This document shows, one piece after another, positions 1 through 5,477 of a stretch of 5,477 nucleotides of DNA. The translations under genes and the position numbers were made by a program. The notes under the pieces are model-generated. The model saw only the letters and a list, made by a program, of their open reading frames with translations, did not search any database and was not told the origin of the DNA. The stretch is from Lachnoclostridium phytofermentans. Lineage in GTDB: Bacteria; Bacillota; Clostridia; Lachnospirales; Lachnospiraceae. Position 1 is the stretch's first letter. Each line of letters begins with the position of its first letter. The DNA lies in assembly GCA_003526525.1 (NCBI GenBank), contig DPVV01000449.1:1615-7091 (forward strand). The letters are read 5' to 3'.

Positions 1-2517
1 CCGTTTGCTCTATTCTTCTTTGTTGCTTTTGCGGTCTCGAATCGAGGTAGCGTAATAGCTCGAAGGAAAATAGTTGGAAGTATTGTACTAATCTTTACGT
101 TAACCTCGTTGATTCAATTGTTAGAGGGTTACAATGATAAAATGAAATACTTTGATTATTATATTCAAAGTTCAAAGAACTATAACGGTGGTGGCCTTGT
201 TGGAGGGACACTAGTATCTATCTTATGCCCACTGTTTGGTACAATAGCATCTGTTATTATTCTGATTGTGATGCTCCTTTTGTGTTTCATTTTCATTACA
301 GGGAAAGCGCTGTTAACATTAATGAGAGAAAAAGGAGAACAAAAATTAAATGATCATCGCCAGATGAGAGATAGTTATGCAAAAGAATTTAAACAGCTTG
401 ATATGGAGGATGAAACTTACGGAGAGGAACGTAGAAAACCTAGAATTGTTAATCTACAAAAGCAAGCAACTGAGAAAGTGAAATCCTTTTTCGATGAGAG
501 TGAAGACGAAGATGATCTTCATGATGAGATCGATGATGGTCCAGTTAACTTTTTAGAGGAACTTAAGCGTAGGGGTAAGGATAAAAAGCAAAATCAGAAG
601 AAGGAAGTAGTAGAAGAACCAATTTCCATGTTTGAAATGACTGAAATCAAGTCAGATCAAAATGATGGACTAAATTCGGAAATTAATTTCTCTCCATCAG
701 AGGATATGCTAAAAGAAGTTAACTCAATTTATGAAGATGAGTTAAATCGTAAGTTTGGCCAGAATGAAGATGTTAATGAGGTGGAAAATAACACTTCTTA
801 TGAAGTAAAAAGCATTAAGCCACTTAACGCAAATGTGGAGCTTTACAAGGATGATGTCTCTAAAGAAACGAAAGATCAAAATATGAAGGAAGATTCGAAG
901 ATAAAAGATGGCACGACAGACTCTTCCTTTGATTCATCCCCTCATGTGGCTGAGGAAAATCATGATAATAAGGTAAATTCTAAGGAAGTAAAGGCAGCGA
1001 GTGTTACAGAAGATGTATTAACCGTAGATCAAAAATTGGAGCTCCAGAAAAAGTATGAATTTCCTCCAATTGATTTGCTAGGTAAACCGAAGGCAAATCA
1101 AAGAGGTATGACGGATAAAGACTTAAAAGAAACTGCTATGAAGTTACAAAAAACATTGGAGAGCTTTGGTGTTCGAGTAACAATTACAAATATAAGCTGT
1201 GGTCCTGCTGTAACTAGATATGAATTACAGCCAGAGCAGGGTGTTAAGGTTAGTAAGATTACTGGGTTAGCGGATGATATTAAGCTAAATTTAGCAGCAG
1301 CTGACGTACGTATCGAGGCTCCGATACCAGGAAAGGCAGCGGTTGGTATTGAAGTGCCTAACAAAGAAAACTCAGCCGTTATGTTACGAGAACTTCTTGA
1401 GTCGAAAGAATTTAACAGTCACCCGTCCGACATTGCATTTGCGGTTGGAAAGGACATCGGTGGACAGGCTGTTGTTACGGATATTGCTAAGATGCCTCAT
1501 CTTTTGATTGCTGGTGCAACGGGTTCTGGTAAATCGGTTTGTATTAACACTTTGATTATGAGCATATTATATAAAGCGAATCCAGCGGATGTAAGACTTA
1601 TTATGGTCGATCCTAAGGTAGTTGAGCTTAGTGTGTATAACGGAATTCCACATCTATTAATTCCTGTTGTAACAGATCCAAAGAAGGCTTCTGCGGCACT
1701 AAATTGGGCTGTTATGGAGATGACAGATCGATATAAGAAGTTTGCGGAATATGGTGTGAGAGATTTAAAGGGATATAATGAAAAAGTAGCAGAGATTGAA
1801 CATCTTAACGATCCAGCATTTACGAAACTCCCTCAGATTATTATTATTGTAGACGAGCTTGCAGACCTTATGATGGTAGCTCCTGGTGAAGTAGAAGATG
1901 CAATCTGTCGTTTAGCTCAGATGGCAAGAGCAGCAGGACTTCATCTTATCATAGCGACTCAACGTCCTTCGGTAAATGTAATTACTGGTTTAATCAAGGC
2001 AAATGTACCATCAAGAATTGCATTCTCAGTATCTTCTGCAATCGATTCCAGAACGATTTTGGATGGCGCTGGAGCGGAGAAACTTCTTGGTAAGGGTGAT
2101 ATGTTATTCTTCCCATCGGGTTATCCAAAACCAGTACGTGTACAAGGTGCCTTTGTTTCAGATAAGGAAGTAAGTGCTGTTGTTGATTTCCTAAAAAGTC
2201 AAGATCATCAAGTCACTTACAATGAAGAAATCAATGATAAAATTAAGAATGCTCAAGTTTCTTCCGCTGCCGGTGGTGCAAGCGGTGGAAATGATAGAGA
2301 TGAATATTTTTTAGAAGCAGGTAAATTTATTATTGAAAAAGATAAAGCCTCCATTGGTATGCTACAGCGTGTGTACAAGATTGGGTTCAATCGTGCAGCA
2401 AGAATCATGGAACAGTTATCCGATGCCGGAGTTGTAGGACCAGAAGAGGGTACGAAGCCAAGAAAGATATTGATGTCGATGGAAGAATTTGAACAATACG
2501 TGGATGAATATGTATAA
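1..2517 (+). CDS. ftsK: DNA translocase FtsK/SpoIIIE, 5'-truncated by window edge
   Basis: This membrane-anchored, ATP-driven DNA pump moves chromosomal DNA through the closing division or sporulation septum. The frame is open from base 1 with no stop, and its first residues are hydrophobic, so the true start lies outside the window. The TTG at 109 is an internal leucine codon. In numbering of the 838 visible residues: the tail of one membrane segment (1-12), a second (about 24-42) and a third (about 66-100) are followed by a charged, Asp/Glu/Lys-rich linker (about 103-351). The alpha domain begins near 352 (EFPPIDLL). The beta motor has Walker A GATGSGKS (505-512), Walker B IIIIVDE (D618, E619) and the family signature [11 protein letters not shown] (from 653). 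The gamma winged helix (about 770-832) includes [13 protein letters not shown] and GTKPRKIL and would read polar DNA motifs. The protein already exceeds B. subtilis SpoIIIE (about 790 aa), mainly through the linker. FtsK and SpoIIIE cannot be told apart here. The gene ends at a shared terminator. Confidence 0.97.
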   Translation, partial: PFALFFFVAFAVSNRGSVIARRKIVGSIVLIFTLTSLIQLLEGYNDKMKYFDYYIQSSKNYNGGGLVGGTLVSILCPLFGTIASVIILIVMLLLCFIFITGKALLTLMREKGEQKLNDHRQMRDSYAKEFKQLDMEDETYGEERRKPRIVNLQKQATEKVKSFFDESEDEDDLHDEIDDGPVNFLEELKRRGKDKKQNQKKEVVEEPISMFEMTEIKSDQNDGLNSEINFSPSEDMLKEVNSIYEDELNRKFGQNEDVNEVENNTSYEVKSIKPLNANVELYKDDVSKETKDQNMKEDSKIKDGTTDSSFDSSPHVAEENHDNKVNSKEVKAASVTEDVLTVDQKLELQKKYEFPPIDLLGKPKANQRGMTDKDLKETAMKLQKTLESFGVRVTITNISCGPAVTRYELQPEQGVKVSKITGLADDIKLNLAAADVRIEAPIPGKAAVGIEVPNKENSAVMLRELLESKEFNSHPSDIAFAVGKDIGGQAVVTDIAKMPHLLIAGATGSGKSVCINTLIMSILYKANPADVRLIMVDPKVVELSVYNGIPHLLIPVVTDPKKASAALNWAVMEMTDRYKKFAEYGVRDLKGYNEKVAEIEHLNDPAFTKLPQIIIIVDELADLMMVAPGEVEDAICRLAQMARAAGLHLIIATQRPSVNVITGLIKANVPSRIAFSVSSAIDSRTILDGAGAEKLLGKGDMLFFPSGYPKPVRVQGAFVSDKEVSAVVDFLKSQDHQVTYNEEINDKIKNAQVSSAAGGASGGNDRDEYFLEAGKFIIEKDKASIGMLQRVYKIGFNRAARIMEQLSDAGVVGPEEGTKPRKILMSMEEFEQYVDEYV

Positions 2518-2601
2518 AAGTATATGAATGAATTAAGCAAAAGAATAGTGATGGAAGAAAGGGATATTAACTTTCTATTGATGTCTATCGCTGGAAGATA
2601 T

Positions 2602-2640
2602 AAAAAAGCGTCTTGAAATGGCAAACAAGACGCTTTTTTT
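2602..2640. terminator. Bidirectional intrinsic terminator between convergent genes
   Basis: A 14-bp perfect stem (AAAAAAGCGTCTTG at 2602-2615 pairing with CAAGACGCTTTTTT at 2626-2639) encloses a 10-base loop. The core GCGTCTTG/CAAGACGC is followed by seven T on the + strand and by six T on the - strand, so it can stop transcripts from both sides. It lies 84 bases after the ftsK stop and directly abuts the stop codon of the convergent lipoprotein gene, whose TAG is at 2643-2641 on the - strand. Confidence 0.93.
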
Positions 2641-3972
2641 CTAATTATTTATGGCATATATACTAAATTTATGTTTTGTACCTTCTATTTGATTTAACCA
2701 AAATTGACCGTTACCGACCATGATACCTTGATAGTTAACAAAGAATTCATCTAATTTTTGATTTAGGAAAGTATTTTTAACATCCTCATTCATTATATCA
2801 TCAAAGTTCTTAATGAATTCATCTTTATTCTTAATCTCTGTTTTTTTATCATTGATCCTTACTTTGATAGGATAAGCAATATAATCTGCAAAAGTATCCC
2901 GATCATTATCTCGTAAAGCAATTCTAAGTAGTTCATATGTTTCATCAAATTCATCCGCATCATCGATACCAGCTACTTGGTATCGATTTGGATCTTTTGA
3001 TATTTCATTGTTTTCATTAAGATTACTGCTTGTATTTGCTTTTCTAAAACTTTCTACGCCATCGGTTAGCATATAGTCATTTTTTTCAACTAATGCCATA
3101 AACTCACCTAATAATTTTAAGAATTCACTATCAACACTTTGAGTTAATGCGGTTGCGTATGCTTGTTTAGCATCTTCATCCATTTTCTTTGATTCATAAT
3201 CAAATAATGGCGGATTATTTAAACCATATAATGTGATAAAAACATAATTGTCATATAACAGTTTTATGTAATCTGCTTTCTTGGATTCAGGATATTGATT
3301 TAGAAATTTTTCCATTGAAATAATACGGTTAACTACTTCATCCCAACCAATCATTAAAATTTCAGCTTTTGAAAATACGCAATCAGATTCTACCGTCATA
3401 ATGTTGATATAATCTTTCATTTCAGGCGATGCATGAGAACTAAATTGTTTGTAAAAAGAATAATCGATAACCGGAAAATAATACCCTTCTACTGTTTCCA
3501 TTTTATAGCCATTTTCTTTTAACTCTATAACTAATTCCTTAATCGTTTCGTCTTTAATAGAATCTACTTGGTTTATATCACTATTTGATGTTTCAATAGC
3601 ATTGAGCCCTTTTTGTAATGCTTCAGTTAAATATTTCTCCTCTTCTTGTTCTCTTCGATTGATGTGATACTCTTCCAATTTGAGAATCATTTCTGACACT
3701 TCTTCCCCAGTTGCATCAGCGATCTTCTTATTCATAAAAGCTGTTATTTCTTTTATACTAGATTCATCAGAGATAAGATTATGAAACTCATCCATAATAC
3801 TCAAGGTATCTACTTGTTTCTCATCAAAATCAGATGTTTGATTCTCATCGATGTTAGATTCCTGATCATGCGGTAGGGTTACATTTATCTCATCTTTTTT
3901 AGGGAAACATGCTGTAATAGTAGTTAATGTGAAACCTAGAATAAAACCATAGATATATTTCTTTTTATTCAT
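2641..3972 (-). CDS. Predicted lipoprotein of unknown function, possible NTF2-like C-terminal domain
   Basis: This 443-aa protein starts with a lipoprotein signal: a basic n-region (MNKKKYIYG), a hydrophobic core and the lipobox ITAC, with Cys22 as the likely lipidated residue. It should therefore be anchored on the outer face of the membrane. Residues about 23-55 are an acidic, Asn/Gln-rich spacer. Residues 60-125 are charged and probably helical. Residues about 145-260 look like a conserved block (GYYFPVIDYSFYKQF at 163-177, MTVESD at 192-197, EKFLNQYPESKK at 221-232, LYGLNNPPLFDYE at 248-260). A polar linker (about 310-335) leads to the C-terminal region 341-443 (DRDTFADYIAYPIKV, KDEFIKNFDDI, VNYQGIMVGNGQFWL, SIYAINN). 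That pattern resembles small NTF2-like/SnoaL-type folds of clostridial surface proteins, a recalled likeness rather than a search result. No enzyme motif is visible. The start is supported by GGAG 8 bases upstream. The gene is monocistronic, convergent with ftsK and divergent from the ATP-grasp operon. Confidence 0.9.
   Translation of the reverse strand: MNKKKYIYGFILGFTLTTITACFPKKDEINVTLPHDQESNIDENQTSDFDEKQVDTLSIMDEFHNLISDESSIKEITAFMNKKIADATGEEVSEMILKLEEYHINRREQEEEKYLTEALQKGLNAIETSNSDINQVDSIKDETIKELVIELKENGYKMETVEGYYFPVIDYSFYKQFSSHASPEMKDYINIMTVESDCVFSKAEILMIGWDEVVNRIISMEKFLNQYPESKKADYIKLLYDNYVFITLYGLNNPPLFDYESKKMDEDAKQAYATALTQSVDSEFLKLLGEFMALVEKNDYMLTDGVESFRKANTSSNLNENNEISKDPNRYQVAGIDDADEFDETYELLRIALRDNDRDTFADYIAYPIKVRINDKKTEIKNKDEFIKNFDDIMNEDVKNTFLNQKLDEFFVNYQGIMVGNGQFWLNQIEGTKHKFSIYAINN
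2962..2987. repeat. Perfect 10-bp inverted repeat inside the lipoprotein gene
   Basis: ATCGATACCA (2962-2971) and TGGTATCGAT (2978-2987) are perfect inverted copies separated by six bases (GCTACT). The repeat lies within codons for about residues 329-337 of the lipoprotein, just upstream of its C-terminal domain. It is not followed by a T tract on either strand, so it is not an intrinsic terminator. Its function is unknown. Confidence 0.7.
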
Positions 3973-3980
3973 ATAATTTT

Positions 3981-3984
3981 CTCC
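3981..3984 (-). promoter_or_regulatory. Ribosome binding site of the lipoprotein gene
   Basis: GGAG on the - strand (CTCC on the + strand) lies 8 bases before the ATG at 3972-3970. This fixes the start that gives a complete lipoprotein signal peptide. Confidence 0.75.
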
Positions 3985-4034
3985 ATTTCATAAGCTTAAC
4001 TTTGAACTTTTACTTATCTTGTTCACAGTTATAA

Positions 4035-4064
4035 ACTATATTATTGTACTTAAAAGTATACCAA
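4035..4064 (-). promoter_or_regulatory. Candidate promoter for the lipoprotein gene
   Basis: On the - strand, TTGGTA (4064-4059, 4 of 6 matches to the -35 consensus) and TATAGT (4040-4035, 5 of 6 matches to the -10 consensus) are 18 bases apart. This would give a leader of about 55 bases before the ATG. The region is so AT-rich that chance matches are likely. Confidence 0.3.
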
Positions 4065-4112
4065 GTTATAAAAAAAGTGGTTTAAGATTTTATGAAATCT
4101 TTATTACAATTC

Positions 4113-4140
4113 AACTGTTTATATCATTATATAAATAGTT
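4113..4140. repeat. 12-bp imperfect inverted repeat (hairpin or operator candidate)
   Basis: AACTGTTTATAT (4113-4124) and ATATAAATAGTT (4129-4140) are inverted copies with one mismatch, which is a G-U wobble in a + strand transcript. The loop is four bases (CATT). It lies between the candidate divergent promoters, about 50 bases upstream of the - strand -35 and 60 bases upstream of the + strand -35. No T tract follows, so a terminator role is unlikely. It could be a regulator binding site. Confidence 0.5.
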
Positions 4141-4201
4141 CTCTAGGATATTCGTTGTCCATCATAGATTATAAATAAGAAGAAAGCTGCGGAGAATTAT
4201 A

Positions 4202-4229
4202 TTGCTTTATTGAGATAATGTGTTATAAC
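4202..4229 (+). promoter_or_regulatory. Candidate extended -10 promoter for the ATP-grasp operon
   Basis: TATAAC (4224-4229, 5 of 6 matches) is preceded by TGT (4221-4223), an extended -10 element. A weak -35, TTGCTT (4202-4207), lies 16 bases upstream. The -10 sits within the perfect 10-bp palindrome TGTTATAACA (4221-4230), which could double as an operator. The leader to the first gene would be about 110 bases. It is the best + strand candidate seen, but unproven in such AT-rich DNA. Confidence 0.35.
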
Positions 4230-4290
4230 ATAATTGAATACATTTTTACGATAATAAATAGTGAATAACTTCATATAAATGGAGCTTAGT

Positions 4291-4350
4291 GTGAGAATGA
4301 GTTCTATAGCATTTAAATGCGGAGTTAAGAAGGAATGGAGGTTTTTATGA
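4291..4350 (+). CDS. Possible 19-codon leader ORF overlapping the ATP-grasp gene
   Basis: A GTG at 4291 with GGAG (4281-4284) six bases upstream opens a 19-codon frame (MRMSSIAFKCGVKKEWRFL). Its TGA at 4348-4350 overlaps the ATG of the ATP-grasp gene as ATGA. The same frame can also start at an ATG at 4279 (23 codons) or an ATG at 4297. The overlap would allow translational coupling. However, any gene beginning ATGA has this overlap for free, and so short an open frame is common by chance. No known peptide is recognised. Confidence 0.15.
   Translation: MRMSSIAFKCGVKKEWRFL
4337..4341 (+). promoter_or_regulatory. Ribosome binding site that selects the ATG at 4347
   Basis: GGAGG at 4337-4341 lies five bases (TTTTT) before the ATG at 4347. 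It overlaps the in-frame upstream ATG at 4335, which has only AAGGA directly touching it and so is poorly placed for initiation. Confidence 0.85.
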
Positions 4351-5246
4351 AAGCATGGTTAATTGCCAATCATTTTCTTATGAGTAAGAAATTTAGTGAA
4401 CTTACTGACTGGTTGTTTCAGGCAGCAAAAGCCGCTAACATAGAGATGGTACTTATGTCAAATGCAGATTGTCTCGCTTTTTTAGGCAGAGGAGGTGTGG
4501 ATGCTTTTAAACAATACCACGAAACACTTCCTGATTTTGTACTTTTTTGGGATAAGGATGTTAGGCTTGCCACTTATCTTGAAACCCTTGGAATACCAGT
4601 TTACAATTCTTCGAAATCAATTGCACTATGTGACGATAAATCAATGACACATCTTACGCTAGAGCAGTATGGGATACCAATGCCAAAAACAATTATAGCA
4701 CCAATGACCTATGAAAATATCGGTTATACAGATTATGATTTTCTTACTATGGTTGAGAAAGAACTTCATTATCCATTGGTAATAAAAGAATGTTTTGGCT
4801 CATTTGGGGCGCAGGTTTATCTTGCAAAGGATGAGAATGAGTTGCTAGAAAAAGTGGAACAAATTGGTACAAAGCCAATGTTATTTCAAGAATTTATCAA
4901 AAGTAGTGAAGGTAGAGATATTCGGTTACAAGTTGTAGGAGATCAGGTGGTAGCTTCGATGTATCGATATTCTGAGATAGATTTCCGGGCCAATATTTCC
5001 AATGGTGGTAAGATGAAAGCTTATCAACCAACAGATGAGCAAATAGCTCTTGCTCTTGAGTGTACGAAGAGGCTCGGATTAACTTTTGCAGGCGTTGATT
5101 TATTATTTGGTGAACATGAGGAACCAATCGTTTGTGAAGTAAATTCCAATGCTCATTTTAAAAATATCTATGATTGTACTGGAGTAGATACTGCAAAGCA
5201 GATTATTAACTATATACTTTTAGAAAAGAGGAACCATAGATGTTAA
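4347..5246 (+). CDS. RimK-like ATP-grasp ligase
   Basis: This 299-aa protein belongs to the RimK-like ATP-grasp superfamily. Those enzymes use ATP to activate a carboxylate as an acyl phosphate and join it to an amine, as when RimK adds glutamate to ribosomal protein S6. From the start at 4347, residues 1-90 form the pre-ATP-grasp domain (MKAWLIANHFL, LPDFVLFWDKD, LGIPVYNSSKSI). Lys98 in CDDKSMT and Lys147 in PLVIKECFGSFG match the two ATP-contacting lysines and are followed by the glycine-rich loop. QEFI (181-184), GRDIRLQVVGDQVVASMYR (189-207), DFRANISNGG (212-221), AGVDLL with Asp251, and CEVNSN with Glu264 and Asn266 cover the remaining nucleotide and Mg sites. The enzyme therefore looks active. 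The start at 4347 is chosen over 4335 because GGAGG sits five bases upstream and the family usually begins near MKAWLI. The next gene overlaps by 7 bases, implying co-translation. The acceptor substrate is unknown, and glutamate ligation is only an analogy. Confidence 0.93.
   Translation: MKAWLIANHFLMSKKFSELTDWLFQAAKAANIEMVLMSNADCLAFLGRGGVDAFKQYHETLPDFVLFWDKDVRLATYLETLGIPVYNSSKSIALCDDKSMTHLTLEQYGIPMPKTIIAPMTYENIGYTDYDFLTMVEKELHYPLVIKECFGSFGAQVYLAKDENELLEKVEQIGTKPMLFQEFIKSSEGRDIRLQVVGDQVVASMYRYSEIDFRANISNGGKMKAYQPTDEQIALALECTKRLGLTFAGVDLLFGEHEEPIVCEVNSNAHFKNIYDCTGVDTAKQIINYILLEKRNHRC
5228..5231 (+). promoter_or_regulatory. Ribosome binding site of the second ATP-grasp gene
   Basis: GAGG (5228-5231) lies 8 bases before the ATG at 5240, inside the last codons of the preceding gene. 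This supports initiation at 5240 and the 7-base overlap. Confidence 0.7.
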
Positions 5247-5464
5247 TTTGGATGATCTATCAGGAAGCAGACGCCAAGAAAAATGAATGGTACATTAAGG
5301 AACATCAAGAAATAGGGAAAACTTTGGGACTAGAGATTGAATTAAAACTAGTAGAGAATTTAGAAATCGGCGTAAAAGAAGGATCTTTAATTATATCTGA
5401 AAATAAGAAAATAGTAGAGCCACCAAAAGCAGCAATCATTCGTACGATATGGCCTTTGTTAAGT
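5240..5464 (+). CDS. Second ATP-grasp family protein, N-terminal fragment (contig end)
   Basis: Seventy-five genuine codons are present, beginning MLIWMIYQEADAKKNEWY; the gene then runs into adapter sequence. The short hydrophobic first strand, a helix, and a later PPKAAIIRTIWPLLS segment (residues 61-75) resemble the pre-ATP-grasp domain of RimK-like proteins. They can be laid over the start of the preceding gene (MKAWLIANHF and LPDFVLFWDKD), so the two are probably paralogues. The catalytic ATP-grasp part is outside the window, so activity cannot be judged. The ATG overlaps the previous stop codon in the 7 bases ATGTTAA, indicating one operon and coupled translation. The frame stays open to 5477, but the four apparent codons after 5464 (Arg-Ser-Glu-Glu) come from adapter and should not be annotated as protein. 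Confidence 0.75.
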
Positions 5465-5477
5465 AGATCGGAAGAGC
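5465..5477 (+). other. Illumina adapter remnant at contig end
   Basis: The final 13 bases, AGATCGGAAGAGC, are identical to the first 13 bases shared by the Illumina TruSeq read 1 and read 2 adapters. They sit at the exact end of the window. They are best treated as unclipped adapter and not as genomic DNA. Confidence 0.93.

Larger units (their letters stand above)
3973..4346. other. AT-rich divergent intergenic region
   Basis: These 374 bases separate the lipoprotein gene (leftward) from the ATP-grasp operon (rightward). No ORF of convincing size and no tRNA or rRNA gene is seen. It must hold the promoters for both directions; candidates are listed separately, along with a 12-bp imperfect hairpin at 4113-4140 and a tiny ORF ending at 4350. 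No riboswitch class was recognised in the roughly 110-base leader expected in front of the first ATP-grasp gene. Confidence 0.8.

Noticed and set aside
1..40. Adapter sequence at the left edge
   Set aside because: The reverse complement of the adapter (GCTCTTCCGATCT) is not present there, and the sequence reads as normal FtsK coding DNA.
109..111. TTG as the start codon of the FtsK gene
   Set aside because: The same frame is open back to base 1 and encodes hydrophobic membrane-segment residues typical of FtsK. No suitable ribosome binding site precedes the TTG. It is an internal leucine.
1098..1364. Antisense 88-codon ORF within ftsK
   Set aside because: It lies opposite the conserved alpha domain, lacks protein-like features and is a shadow of the real gene.
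2524..2616. 30-codon ORF between ftsK and the terminator
   Set aside because: There is no ribosome binding site at proper spacing, its stop lies inside the terminator stem, and the peptide is not recognisable. It is most likely chance.
2253..2624. Antisense 123-codon ORF over the ftsK 3' end and terminator
   Set aside because: It mirrors the conserved gamma domain and runs through the terminator stem. It is a shadow frame.
4092..4178. 28-codon ORF in the divergent intergenic region
   Set aside because: It has only a weak, distant purine stretch upstream, is rich in Leu, Tyr, Ser and Ile as expected from AT-rich noncoding DNA, and overlaps the 12-bp inverted repeat. No support as a gene.
4335..4337. 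ATG at 4335 as the start of the ATP-grasp gene
   Set aside because: The nearest purine-rich stretch touches the ATG with no spacing, while GGAGG is ideally spaced for the ATG at 4347.
4897..5127. Antisense 76-codon ORF within the ATP-grasp gene
   Set aside because: It lies opposite conserved ATP-grasp motifs, with no ribosome binding site evidence. It is a shadow frame.
1..5477. CRISPR array, tRNA, rRNA or insertion sequence
   Set aside because: No regularly spaced repeats, cloverleaf-like stretch, rRNA-like segment, transposase or terminal repeat pair was seen on reading through the window.

Overview
The window looks like a low-GC Gram-positive chromosome segment, most likely from the class Clostridia and perhaps a Lachnospiraceae-type organism. 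This is inferred from protein style and AT-rich intergenic DNA, not from a database match. It holds four protein genes. Both edges cut genes, and the right edge ends in sequencing-adapter sequence rather than genomic DNA.

Left (1-2517, + strand): the 3' 838 codons of an FtsK/SpoIIIE-type DNA translocase. The reading frame is open to base 1 and encodes the last membrane segments, a long charged linker, the alpha/beta RecA-like motor and the C-terminal gamma winged helix. It faces a convergent gene, and the two share a strong bidirectional intrinsic terminator at 2602-2640.

Middle (2641-3972, - strand): a 443-aa predicted lipoprotein of unknown function. It has a lipobox at Cys22, a low-complexity N-terminal spacer, a central conserved-looking helical region and a C-terminal region that resembles an NTF2-like domain. 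A perfect 10-bp inverted repeat lies inside the gene, close to the start of that last domain.

Intergenic (3973-4346): a 374-bp, very AT-rich divergent control region. It contains candidate promoters in both directions, a 12-bp imperfect hairpin and, just before the next gene, a possible tiny leader ORF.

Right (4347-5477, + strand): two overlapping genes. The first is a complete 299-aa RimK-like ATP-grasp ligase with its lysine, glycine-loop and metal-binding motifs in place. The second begins 7 bases before the first ends and looks like the N-terminal domain of a second, related ATP-grasp protein. The last 13 bases (5465-5477) are identical to the common start of the Illumina TruSeq adapters, so the final four apparent codons of the second gene are artefact.

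The FtsK gene is housekeeping. The lipoprotein and the paired ATP-grasp operon are the parts with unknown biology. The ATP-grasp pair probably acts together to join an amino acid or peptide to an unidentified acceptor, but nothing in the window names the substrate.
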